A stretch of DNA of 64,000 nt from contig JAVBOB010000011.1 in NCBI GenBank assembly GCA_031551125.1, forward strand, positions 124,001 to 188,000. The letters are read 5' to 3'. The position numbers and the translations under genes are program-made. Each line of letters starts with the position of its first letter. The first letter of the stretch is position 1. Shown piece by piece: positions 34,248-42,905 of the stretch. The stretch comes from JAIRNF01 sp031551125. Lineage in GTDB: Bacteria > Bacteroidota > Bacteroidia > Bacteroidales > UBA932. Below the pieces are notes generated by a model. That model searched no databases. It saw only the letters and a program-made list of their open reading frames with translations, and was not told the origin of the DNA.

Positions 34248-35453
34248 ATGATTGAAAAGAAAAAATACATATCTACAGAAGTAAAGCAGGAAACCGCTAT
34301 ACTCGTTGGTGTTATTACCAACGGGCAGAGTGATTACCAAACGAAGGAGTATTTGGACGAGCTGGCTTTTCTGGCAGAAACGGCAGGTATCGAAACGGTT
34401 AAACGCTTTACCCAACGCCTTGATAAACCAAACACCCGAACATATATAGGTACGGGAAAGGTGGAAGAAATAGCCGAGTATATTAAGGTTAACGAGATAG
34501 ACTGGGTAATATTTGATGATGAGCTGAGCCCTTCTCAGCTGCGCAATCTTGAGAAATTGCTGGAGTGCAAGCTACTCGACCGCACCAGCCTTATCCTCGA
34601 TATTTTTGCGCAACGCGCCCAAACCGCATACGCTAAAACGCAGGTGGAGCTGGCGCAGCATCAGTATTTGTTACCACGTCTTACCCGCATGTGGACCCAC
34701 TTGGAGCGTCAGCGTGGGGGTACAGGTACACGCGGTGGGGCAGGGGAGCGCCAGCTGGAGACCGACCGCCGTATTATTCTCGACCGCATAACGAAGCTGA
34801 AGGAGCAGCTGAAGAAGATAGACCGCCAAATGGCCTCGCAGCGTAGTAACCGTGATGGTTTTGCGCGTATTGCGCTGGTAGGCTATACCAACGTAGGCAA
34901 ATCAACGCTGATGAACCTGCTTAGCAAATCGGAAGTGTTTGCGGAGAATAAGCTGTTTGCTACGCTGGATACTACGGTACGCAAGGTAGTGATAGACAAT
35001 ATTCCTTTTCTGCTGAGCGATACGGTAGGCTTTATCCGTAAGCTGCCGCACCAGCTGGTAGAGTCGTTTAAATCTACGCTGGATGAGGTGCGCGAATCAG
35101 ATTTGCTGGTGCATGTGGTTGACATTTCACACCCCAATTTTGAGGAGCAGCTGAACGTGGTTAAGCAAACGCTACAGGAAATAGGTGCAGCAGATAAGCC
35201 GGTTTACCTTGTGTTCAACAAGATTGACGTGTACAGCCATGTGGAAAAGGATGAAGACGATTTGAGCCCCAAAACACAGGAAAATATTACGCTTGATGAG
35301 CTTATGCAAACATGGATGGCTCAGCAAAACTCACCTTGTATATTTGTTTCGGCAAAGCAAAAAACGAATGTTGATAAGCTTCGGAACGATTTGTATAAAA
35401 TGGTTGCCGAAATACATGCCGGACGTTACCCGTTTGGAAATTTTCTGTACTAG
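34248..35453 (+). CDS. hflX: GTPase HflX
   Basis: HflX is a ribosome-splitting GTPase that rescues stalled or heat-damaged ribosomes. The product has 401 residues. The N-terminal HflX domain contains RTYIGTGKVEEIAEYI and RGGTGTRGGAGERQLETDRR. The G domain has GYTNVGKST (G1), DTVGFIRKLPHQLVESFKST (G3 region) and NKID (G4). All motifs are intact. Confidence 0.96.
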   Translation: MIEKKKYISTEVKQETAILVGVITNGQSDYQTKEYLDELAFLAETAGIETVKRFTQRLDKPNTRTYIGTGKVEEIAEYIKVNEIDWVIFDDELSPSQLRNLEKLLECKLLDRTSLILDIFAQRAQTAYAKTQVELAQHQYLLPRLTRMWTHLERQRGGTGTRGGAGERQLETDRRIILDRITKLKEQLKKIDRQMASQRSNRDGFARIALVGYTNVGKSTLMNLLSKSEVFAENKLFATLDTTVRKVVIDNIPFLLSDTVGFIRKLPHQLVESFKSTLDEVRESDLLVHVVDISHPNFEEQLNVVKQTLQEIGAADKPVYLVFNKIDVYSHVEKDEDDLSPKTQENITLDELMQTWMAQQNSPCIFVSAKQKTNVDKLRNDLYKMVAEIHAGRYPFGNFLY

Positions 35454-35488
35454 CTTATTTCACAGAGAACCACAGAGTAAAATATTAT

Positions 35489-35575
35489 CGTCATTGCGAG
35501 CGAAGCGAAGCAATCTCTTTATTCAACAGATTGGTTAGCTACGCTGCCCTTCGGGTCGCTTCGCTCGCAATGACG
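35489..35575. repeat. GTCATTGCGAGCGAAG hairpin unit, copy 2
   Basis: The terminal inverted arms CGTCATTGCGAGCGAAGCGA and TCGCTTCGCTCGCAATGACG are perfect. The centre (GATTGGTTAGCTACGCTGCC) matches copy 1 at 29185. It is preceded by a CACAGAGAACCACAGAG string. Confidence 0.8.
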
Positions 35576-35666
35576 GTTATATGCTGTTTGTTCGTTTATT
35601 CAGCAGATGTCTCGACTTCGCTCGACATGACGATGAGTTTTTCTCTGTAAAACGCTGTGTTGCTTA

Positions 35667-37205
35667 TTACTTCTTCAACGTTTTCAGAAATTCCTCAATG
35701 CAGCCGTTGGCAAGGTTTAGAATATCTGTCATCTTATCCCATTCAATTTTGCTGATTACATCACCGGGAGTATGGTAATCGGCATGTGAGCCCGAGAAGA
35801 ACGACATGGTGGGTATTCCCTTTTCGGCAAACGAAATATAGTCGCTACCGCCTGCACCTGCCGTTTCCCAAAGGTCGAGCACCAGCGGGTTGGTAAGCTT
35901 GCTATTGCTTTGTTCGGCTATTGTTTTAAAGTCGTCATGTCCTTTTAATCGGCCAACTGTAACAATACGTCGTGCTGTATCATCCGGCTCGCTTCGTGAT
36001 AGCATATCGAAGTTCATGCTAAGCAGCATTGACCGTTGTTGTTCTTCGTTGAGCTGCTGTGCGTAGTAGTGGCTACCAATCATACCCTTCTCTTCGGCTG
36101 TCCATGAGGCAAAAATAATGTTACAGGGAAGCTGTTCGCTTCTATCTTTCCAGTACTTGGCTATTGCCAGCATTCCCGCTACTCCCGAAGCGTTATCATC
36201 GGCTCCGTTGTATGTGTATTGCCCACGTAAGCCTAAATGGTCGTAGTGCGCGGCTACCATAACACATTTAGAAGTATCTTTTCCTTTAACCATACCCACC
36301 ACGTTCCGCGCTTTTACAACTTCCGGTTTTATTTTTATTGACAGCATTACCGTTGCCTTATCAAGCGTTGCAGGCGATGGCGTTTGCTGTTGTGCCGCCA
36401 ATCTCTCAACTTCACTAAGAGATATGTTGGTGCTGGCAAGTAAGCGTTGGCTGGCTTCAGCGCTCAGCTTAAAGCAAGGGATAGGAGGGTTGCTTAATTC
36501 CGAATCCAACAAGTATTCAACATCTGTATAGAGCGGGTAAGTGCCGGTATCGTTGGTGGTAGAAACTATTTTCTTTTCAGCTGAAACTACTATAATGGCA
36601 GCAGCACCTTGTTCCCATGCCGCTTTGCGTTTTGCTTTTAATGAAGTATTTTCTCGTATGTCAACATTTTGGAAAGACTTCCAGCCTGCCGACGTTGTGT
36701 CGCTGTGCCCCGGATAACCGTTCATCAGTACCACTACTTTGCCTTTTACATCTGTTCCCGCATAGTCGTTATAACCGTTTTGTTTTGCGTTTACGCCGTG
36801 GCTTACAAATATCAACGGAAGTGTTGCATCAATGGTCTTACATATCCGCTCTGTTTCGTAATCAACTCCGTCAACCAATCGAACTGTTTGTCCCGATAGG
36901 TTCAACGATAGCTCCAGCTGTTCTATATCACAACGGGTAAGGTTGAAATTCTGAAAGTAGGTGTTTTGATCGCCGCAAGGTTCCAACCCGTATAGCTCCA
37001 TCATGGAGGCGATGTAGTCAGATGCAATTGTAGCCCCTCGTGTACCTACCTCACGACCTTCCAAGCCGTAGGATGAAAGAAAGCGAAGCATGGGGGCGTA
37101 ATCTTTTTCGCTAAGCGTTGAAATCGTCGGGCTTTGCTTGCAGCTGTGAAGAGTAGCGGCTGCAGTCAGGAGCAATCCTGCAATAAAAAACTTGTGTAAA
37201 CGCAT
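35667..37205 (-). CDS. M28 family metallopeptidase lipoprotein with PA domain
   Basis: The product has 512 residues with a lipoprotein signal (lipobox TLHSC, Cys ~22). Zinc ligands of M28 aminopeptidases are AAHYDHLG, GADDNASGVAGML, WTAEEKGMIGSHYYA and, at the end, GSHADYHTPGD. A protease-associated (PA) domain is inserted before (~110-270, DVKGKVVVLMNGYPGHSDT). It probably trims peptides at the cell surface or in the periplasm. It has its own promoter. Confidence 0.92.
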   Translation of the reverse strand: MRLHKFFIAGLLLTAAATLHSCKQSPTISTLSEKDYAPMLRFLSSYGLEGREVGTRGATIASDYIASMMELYGLEPCGDQNTYFQNFNLTRCDIEQLELSLNLSGQTVRLVDGVDYETERICKTIDATLPLIFVSHGVNAKQNGYNDYAGTDVKGKVVVLMNGYPGHSDTTSAGWKSFQNVDIRENTSLKAKRKAAWEQGAAAIIVVSAEKKIVSTTNDTGTYPLYTDVEYLLDSELSNPPIPCFKLSAEASQRLLASTNISLSEVERLAAQQQTPSPATLDKATVMLSIKIKPEVVKARNVVGMVKGKDTSKCVMVAAHYDHLGLRGQYTYNGADDNASGVAGMLAIAKYWKDRSEQLPCNIIFASWTAEEKGMIGSHYYAQQLNEEQQRSMLLSMNFDMLSRSEPDDTARRIVTVGRLKGHDDFKTIAEQSNSKLTNPLVLDLWETAGAGGSDYISFAEKGIPTMSFFSGSHADYHTPGDVISKIEWDKMTDILNLANGCIEEFLKTLKK

Positions 37206-37671
37206 GGTATTATTAGGTTAATGGTTATAGGTTATATTCTACAAATATAGTGAAAGCCGAGAGGCAAATCAAGCTTGCTTGAAATTTGCCCGAGGCGCAT
37301 CCTATATTCTTCAAATATCGTAAATAATCTATTAAGTTCAATTATCACTATCCCTATTTTTTATCGCATATTACCCCCAACCCCCTAAAGGGGGCTTTTA
37401 CCACATAGGCACAATAGGTACATAGAAACACATAGTGTTATTTTCAGCAAATGCAGCAAATAACCGTTATTGCGAGCGAAGCGTGGCAATCTATTCTATT
37501 CAAGAGATTGCTTCGGCAAAAAGCGCCTCGCAATGACGCGCTTTGCGGTTAAACAGGTTTACCCCAACCCCCTAAAGGGGGTTGGGGTAAATTGCGTATA
37601 TTGTCGTAGCCTATTCCCCAGGGGGTAGGGGAGAGGCCATTTTCACATTTGGCTGATTGATAAAAAACACC
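37206..37671. repeat. Intergenic repeat cluster between divergent genes
   Basis: Going right from the M28 promoter: a CCCCCAACCCCCTAAAGGGG palindrome (37374), a TTACCACATAGGCACAATAG string (37399), a degenerate GCGAGCGAAG hairpin unit (37465-37538), and the long palindrome CCCCAACCCCCTAAAGGGGG with TTGGGG (37561-37590). No gene seen. Confidence 0.65.
37242..37249 (-). promoter_or_regulatory. Promoter -7 box of the M28 peptidase gene
   Basis: On the minus strand TATATTTG matches TAnnTTTG, 37 bases before the ATG at 37205. Confidence 0.6.
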
Positions 37672-37679
37672 TAAGTTTG
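37672..37679 (+). promoter_or_regulatory. Promoter -7 box of the SDR-thioesterase-cls-subtilase run
   Basis: TAAGTTTG matches TAnnTTTG and lies 79 bases upstream of the SDR ATG at 37758. No other box is nearer. Confidence 0.5.
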
Positions 37680-37757
37680 TTTACCGTAGTACGCTAAAAT
37701 ATATTGGGATATTGTTTCTGAAATATTTGCTGCTGTACTTGAAAACTATTGATAAGT

Positions 37758-38570
37758 ATGTATTCACTGAAAAATAAAGTTGTTATAGTTACCGGAGCAT
37801 CATCGGGTATAGGCTTGGCTTGTGCCGAAGAGCTGGCAGAGAAAGGAGCGAAGCTGGTGCTGGCGGCGCGTAACGTTGAAGCCATTAACAGGCTTAGGGA
37901 TGAGCTATCTAAGAAAGGGCATCAGGTTATGGCGGTTAAAACCGATGTTACGGTTGAAGCCGATTGTAAACGGTTGGTAGAACAGAGTATTGAAGCCTTC
38001 GGTTCTATTGATGTATTGATAAACAATGCCGGAATATCTATGCGTGCGGCCTTCTCGGAGGTTGACCTCAGCGTACTGCATCGCCTTATGGACGTTAACT
38101 TTTGGGGTGCTGTAAATTGCACTAAATATGCTTTTCCTTACCTGCTGAAAGCAAAAGGCTCGGTTGTGGGTGTATCGTCGGTTGCGGGTTTGCACGGGCT
38201 TCCGGGACGTACAGGGTACTCATCTTCCAAGTATGCCATGCAAGGCTTTCTCGATACGGTTAGAGTAGAAACTCTGAAATCGGGCTTGCATGTAATGGTT
38301 GCTATTCCGGGCTTTACGGCATCAAATGTACGTTTATCCGCACTTACTGCCAATGGTTCTATTCAGGGTGAAACGCCCCGCAACGAAGAAAAAATGATGA
38401 GCGCCGAGGAGGCTGCCAGGCGTATAGTACGCGGTATTGAGCGGCGCAAGCGAAGCGTGATAATGACTTATGAAGGTAAGCTTACACCTGTGCTTAAGCT
38501 GTTATTCCCCAAGTGGCTTGATAAGATGTACTACAACCACATGAAAAAAGAACCCAACTCTCCCATATAA
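37758..38570 (+). CDS. Short-chain dehydrogenase/reductase
   Basis: The product has 270 residues from ATG 37758 (MYSLKNKVVIVTGASSGIGLACAEELA), preferred over a TTG three codons earlier. NAD(P)-binding motif TGASSGIG, structural NNAGIS, catalytic YSSSK (Tyr-x3-Lys) and the Ser in VGVSSVAG are present. Substrate unknown. Followed after 2 bases by a thioesterase, then cardiolipin synthase, so a lipid-related substrate is plausible. Confidence 0.9.
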   Translation: MYSLKNKVVIVTGASSGIGLACAEELAEKGAKLVLAARNVEAINRLRDELSKKGHQVMAVKTDVTVEADCKRLVEQSIEAFGSIDVLINNAGISMRAAFSEVDLSVLHRLMDVNFWGAVNCTKYAFPYLLKAKGSVVGVSSVAGLHGLPGRTGYSSSKYAMQGFLDTVRVETLKSGLHVMVAIPGFTASNVRLSALTANGSIQGETPRNEEKMMSAEEAARRIVRGIERRKRSVIMTYEGKLTPVLKLLFPKWLDKMYYNHMKKEPNSPI

Positions 38571-38572
38571 CT

Positions 38573-38986
38573 ATGCACTACACCGAAACCAAGCTGCGTG
38601 TGCAGTACTATGAAACAGATCAAATGAGTGTAGTTCACCATTCAAACTACATTCGCTACTATGAAACAGCCCGTACGGAGCTTATGCGTTCTTTAGGGGC
38701 TAGCTATAGTGAAATGGAAGAGGAAGGTACCGTGATGCCCATTATATCTGTCAACTCTAGGTATATTCTACCTATTATGTATGATGAGCTGATAACTATA
38801 CGAGCATTTGTGAAGGAGCTACCCTCCGCTCGTATTACGTTTTACTATGAAATATACAATGAAAAAGGAACGCTGGTTAATGAAGGAAATACTGTGCTGG
38901 CCTTTATCAGTAAGGCAACGCAGCGACCATGCAGGGCTCCTCAGCGATTGGTGGACTGTATTAAAGCAGTATTATCCGAATCATAG
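38573..38986 (+). CDS. Acyl-CoA thioesterase, YbgC/4HBT hotdog family
   Basis: The product has 137 residues. ETKLRVQYYETDQMSVVHHSNYIRYYETAR is the hotdog catalytic stretch (Asp in YYETDQ), and the rest fits a single hotdog domain of the usual length. It hydrolyses acyl-CoA or acyl-ACP thioesters. The gene sits between SDR and cardiolipin synthase with gaps of 2 and 9 bases, so it is in the operon. Confidence 0.92.
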   Translation: MHYTETKLRVQYYETDQMSVVHHSNYIRYYETARTELMRSLGASYSEMEEEGTVMPIISVNSRYILPIMYDELITIRAFVKELPSARITFYYEIYNEKGTLVNEGNTVLAFISKATQRPCRAPQRLVDCIKAVLSES

Positions 38987-38995
38987 TATTTGCTT

Positions 38996-40477
38996 ATGCC
39001 TGTTATTCACAACATACTTCACTACATAGGAGAAAACCTGTTCTTCTTGTCATCGGTCATCAACTATGCGATGGCAATAGTGATTGTGTTGTTAATGATA
39101 TACAAACGCCGCGACCCGGTAAAAACCATGTCGTGGACGTTGGTGCTACTGCTGATACCTTTTATCGGAATTGTTTTATACGCTTTTTTCGGACAAAATT
39201 TTAGAAAGCAAAAAATCTTTAACCGTAAGGCAATCGCCAATACTAAGGTGGTTGACGATTTAAGCCGCAGGCAAATTATCCGTCTTCTGAAGAATCAAAT
39301 TTTTGATGAGCATTCGGAGCTGTACGATTATAAGAATATCATAGCCCTGTTGTTAAACAACAGCAGCTCACCCTTAAGTGAGGATAACGTTGTTGAGCCC
39401 TACTTTAACGGAACAGATACTTTTAAGTCCATTAAAGAGGCTATAGCCAATGCTAAAAAGCATATTCACATACAGTTCTACATCATAGAAGACGATGTAA
39501 TAGGTAATGAAATAAAAGCTCTACTTATCCAAAAGGCCTTAGAGGGAGTTAAAGTAAAGGTGCTTTATGATGATGTAGGCAGCTGGGACTTAGGCCGACA
39601 TTACATCAAACCTTTGCGCAAGGCGGGTGTGGAGATATACCCCTTTATGAAGGTTGTATTTCCGTGGTTAACGAGTAAAATGAACTACCGTAACCACCGT
39701 AAAATAGTAGTTATCGATGGGGAAGTTGGCTTTGTAGGCGGGATGAATATTGCCGACCGCTACTTGCATGGCAACAAACGTTTCAAGTGGTGGAGAGATA
39801 CACACTTGCGTGTAGAGGGTGGCGCGGTAAAAACTTTACAGTACCTTTTCTTGCTTGATTGGTACTTTGTTACAAAGCAGCAGCCGGACGTTTCCATGCA
39901 CTACTTTTCTGATCGGAAGGGTGAGGGTAGCTGTCGAATGCAGGTTGCCGCATCGGGCCCCGATAGCGATTGGGCTAGCATTATGCAGGTGTACCATTCG
40001 GCTATTTCCAAAGCTAAGCGTTACATTTACATATCTACTCCCTACTTCATGCCTAACGAGAGTATTATTACGGCTATAAAAGTAGCGGCGCTTAGCGGGA
40101 TTGATGTTCGGATTATGCTGTCGGAAAAGTCCGATGCACGGGTTTCTCAATGGTGTACCATGTCATACCTAACCGAATTGCTTGAAGCAGGAGTTAAGGT
40201 TTACCTTTACCGCAAGGGTTTTAACCATTCCAAGTCGTTGGTTATTGATGGGATGTTTACTTCAGTAGGTTCTGTAAATATGGACGCGCGTAGCTTTGAG
40301 CATAATTTTGAAGTTACGGCTATAATATACGATAAGGATATTGCTCGCTGTATGGAAGACCAGTTTAAGCGAGATATTCACAGCAGCCGACAGGTTCCGC
40401 TCCAGTATTGGGAGAAACGGTCGGTTATGCGTAAGTTTAAAGAGGGTTTTGCCCGCTTGTTCTCACCGCTATTGTAG
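38996..40477 (+). CDS. cls: Cardiolipin synthase
   Basis: Cls joins two phosphatidylglycerols (or PG and CDP-DAG) to cardiolipin. The product has 493 residues from ATG 38996 with two N-terminal membrane segments (~14-33, 44-63) and two phospholipase-D HKD motifs: NHRKIVVIDGEVGFVGGMN and NHSKSLVIDGMFTSVGSVN, both complete. It lies 9 bases after the thioesterase. Confidence 0.95.
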   Translation: MPVIHNILHYIGENLFFLSSVINYAMAIVIVLLMIYKRRDPVKTMSWTLVLLLIPFIGIVLYAFFGQNFRKQKIFNRKAIANTKVVDDLSRRQIIRLLKNQIFDEHSELYDYKNIIALLLNNSSSPLSEDNVVEPYFNGTDTFKSIKEAIANAKKHIHIQFYIIEDDVIGNEIKALLIQKALEGVKVKVLYDDVGSWDLGRHYIKPLRKAGVEIYPFMKVVFPWLTSKMNYRNHRKIVVIDGEVGFVGGMNIADRYLHGNKRFKWWRDTHLRVEGGAVKTLQYLFLLDWYFVTKQQPDVSMHYFSDRKGEGSCRMQVAASGPDSDWASIMQVYHSAISKAKRYIYISTPYFMPNESIITAIKVAALSGIDVRIMLSEKSDARVSQWCTMSYLTELLEAGVKVYLYRKGFNHSKSLVIDGMFTSVGSVNMDARSFEHNFEVTAIIYDKDIARCMEDQFKRDIHSSRQVPLQYWEKRSVMRKFKEGFARLFSPLL

Positions 40478-40515
40478 TTTTGGGTGAGAGTATTTTTTAT
40501 CCAAAAATAGTTCAA

Positions 40516-42585
40516 ATGAAACATATATTCATCATATCGTTTTTGCTCGCATGCGCTGTATGCGTGTACGGCCAGTCAGGTAAACCTGATGTTTACCCCG
40601 GAAAGCTGGTGGTAAAGCTGAGCGCCGATGACGAAAAGAAAGTACAAGGTGCACGAATGCTGAAAGCTTCGGCAGGAAGCATGCTGAAGCTTGGTATCGC
40701 TAGGCTGGATGCTATGAACAGCCGTTACAGCGTTACGGAAATGAGGCGCGTATTTCCGGATGCGGGAGCGTATGAGGCCAAGCATCGTAAGTACGGACTG
40801 CACCTGTGGTACACCTTGGATATAAGTAAAGATGTTGACCCGCAGGCTGTAGCATCCGCTTATGCCGCCGGAGGTTTGGTAGAACAAGCAGAACCCGTGT
40901 ATAAGCCCAAGCGTATAAAACCTCTATCTGATAGTGAAGAGCTAGCTACTACCGTACTGCAAGGAATGCAGCGCAACGCAACAATGAACGACCCTTGGCT
41001 TTACCTACAATGGAGCTACAATAATGACGGAACTACGGTAAGCAGCAATGTTCCGGGAGTTGATATCCGTTTGTTTGATGCGTGGAATATTGCAACGGGA
41101 ACACCCAACGTAATTGTTAGCGTGGTTGACGGTGGTATTGCCTACGCGCATGAAGATTTAGCCGCTAACATGTGGGTAAATCAGGCGGAAGTTAGCGGCA
41201 CGGCAGGATTTGATGATGATAGCAACGGATATGCAGATGATATTTACGGTTACAACTTTGTAGATAATACAGGTACTATTACTGCCGACTCACACGGTAC
41301 ACATGTATCGGGTACAGTTGCGGCCGTGAATAATAATACTAAAGGTGTTGCGGGTGTTGCAGGGGGAGATGGAAGTATCGGTAGTGGTGTCCGACTTATG
41401 TCATGTCAAATATTTGATGGCAATAGCTCAGCTGAATCGGCCGCTCCGGCAATAGTATATGGGGCGGATAATGGCGCGGTTATATCTCAAAACAGCTGGG
41501 GCTTTGATGCTCCGGACGTTTACCCCCAATCAACTAAGGACGCTATCCGCTACTTTATAGAGCAGGCGGGGCGTGATGAAAATGGAAATCCTCGCCCGAA
41601 TACGCCAATGGTGGGCGGCATTGTTATATTTGCCGCAGGTAACGATGGCGATTCACAAAACTGGTATCCGGCCGCAGCCGATGAGGTTCTTGCAGTTGCC
41701 GGTATTGGTCCTGCCGGAAAAAAAGGCTTATACTCCAACTACGGTAGCTGGGTTGATATATCGGCTCCGGGAGGCGAATCAGGTATTCAGAAAGGTATAT
41801 ACAGCACTACTGCTTCTCTTATAAACATGTATGGATACAACTACGGTACATCAATGGCATGCCCACATGTATCGGGTGTTGCAGCGCTTGTTCTTTCCAA
41901 ATACGGCAGTGCGACCTATACGCCCGATTCGCTTCGTAACCGCCTTTTACTTACAACCACCCCACTTGGTACGTGGGAGTCAATTTATGTTTCGCGAATG
42001 GGTGCAGGCTTGCTTAATGCTTCTGCGGCCTTGAGAATGGTTCCGGTGAGAAGCATAAGCCTTAATATTACCAGTGCAAAGATGTTCGAAAACCAACGCT
42101 TGCAGCTGGCGGCTACCATACTACCCGCCAATGCTACCGATAAAAAGGTTATATGGACATCAAGCAATACCGACTGCGCAACGGTTGATGCTAACGGTAA
42201 CGTTCTTACCATTTCTGCCGGAGCGGAAAACCCTGCTACGGTTGTTATTACTGCACGTACAGAAGACGGAAGCTATGAAGCAACATGCACCATTCAGGTA
42301 TATCGGGATGTGGTAGTGCCGGAGGGATTCAGTCCCAACAACGATGGCTTCAACGACTATCTTGCGATACAACCGTATATTGCAAGCGAAACATACTCGC
42401 TAAATGTAGTTGACCGTTCAGGGCAGCAATGCTACCAAAACACCGACTATAAAAACAATTGGAACGGTATAGCCAACACGGGGTATAGTAAGGGAAAAAA
42501 GATATTACCCGGTACTTACTACTACACGCTGTTTCTTAAATCAACAGGGATAAAGAAGAGAGGGGCTGTTGTGGTGAGGTATTAG
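40516..42585 (+). CDS. Subtilisin-like S8 protease with Big_2 domain and T9SS type B sorting domain
   Basis: The product has 689 residues from ATG 40516 with a signal peptide ending CVYGQ. A prodomain (~22-110) precedes the S8 domain, with triad Asp205 (VVDGG), His260 (DSHGTHVSGT) and Ser446 (YGTSMACPHVSGVAAL). A bacterial Ig-like (Big_2) domain follows at ~515-595. The last ~90 residues begin PEGFSPNNDGFNDYLAIQPY and end KKRGAVVVRY, the gliding-motility-associated C-terminal (type B T9SS) signal. It is exported through the type IX system to the cell surface. Confidence 0.95.
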   Translation: MKHIFIISFLLACAVCVYGQSGKPDVYPGKLVVKLSADDEKKVQGARMLKASAGSMLKLGIARLDAMNSRYSVTEMRRVFPDAGAYEAKHRKYGLHLWYTLDISKDVDPQAVASAYAAGGLVEQAEPVYKPKRIKPLSDSEELATTVLQGMQRNATMNDPWLYLQWSYNNDGTTVSSNVPGVDIRLFDAWNIATGTPNVIVSVVDGGIAYAHEDLAANMWVNQAEVSGTAGFDDDSNGYADDIYGYNFVDNTGTITADSHGTHVSGTVAAVNNNTKGVAGVAGGDGSIGSGVRLMSCQIFDGNSSAESAAPAIVYGADNGAVISQNSWGFDAPDVYPQSTKDAIRYFIEQAGRDENGNPRPNTPMVGGIVIFAAGNDGDSQNWYPAAADEVLAVAGIGPAGKKGLYSNYGSWVDISAPGGESGIQKGIYSTTASLINMYGYNYGTSMACPHVSGVAALVLSKYGSATYTPDSLRNRLLLTTTPLGTWESIYVSRMGAGLLNASAALRMVPVRSISLNITSAKMFENQRLQLAATILPANATDKKVIWTSSNTDCATVDANGNVLTISAGAENPATVVITARTEDGSYEATCTIQVYRDVVVPEGFSPNNDGFNDYLAIQPYIASETYSLNVVDRSGQQCYQNTDYKNNWNGIANTGYSKGKKILPGTYYYTLFLKSTGIKKRGAVVVRY

Positions 42586-42905
42586 AATATCATTTACCCC
42601 AAGCCCCTAAAGGGGAGTTTATTTACCACATAGGTACATAGGCAACATAGAAACACATAGAATAAAGTTGATAGCGAAGAATATAAATTGTGTAAATCTG
42701 CGTTTTTCTACCTCATCTGTGTGCCATATTTTGAAAGAAGCGGTAAAATACGATATGCACCAGTATAGTCTATGTGCTGAAAAATCAACGGCTCGTTTAA
42801 CGTATAACCCATAGCTCTTAACTATTCTAAACCTTTTTAACAGCGCTTAGGCTCTTTAAACGCGTAAAAAGCTTACTTTAGCCAAAACTTTTAAACAACA
42901 CGAGT
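42586..42905. repeat. Intergenic gap with two interspersed repeats
   Basis: The gap contains TACCCCAAGCCCCTAAAGGGG (42595-42615) and a TTACCACATAGGTACATAGG string (42620-42660). Nearer the TPR gene, CTTACTTTAGCC is a one-mismatch relative of the -7 box. No gene seen. Confidence 0.6.
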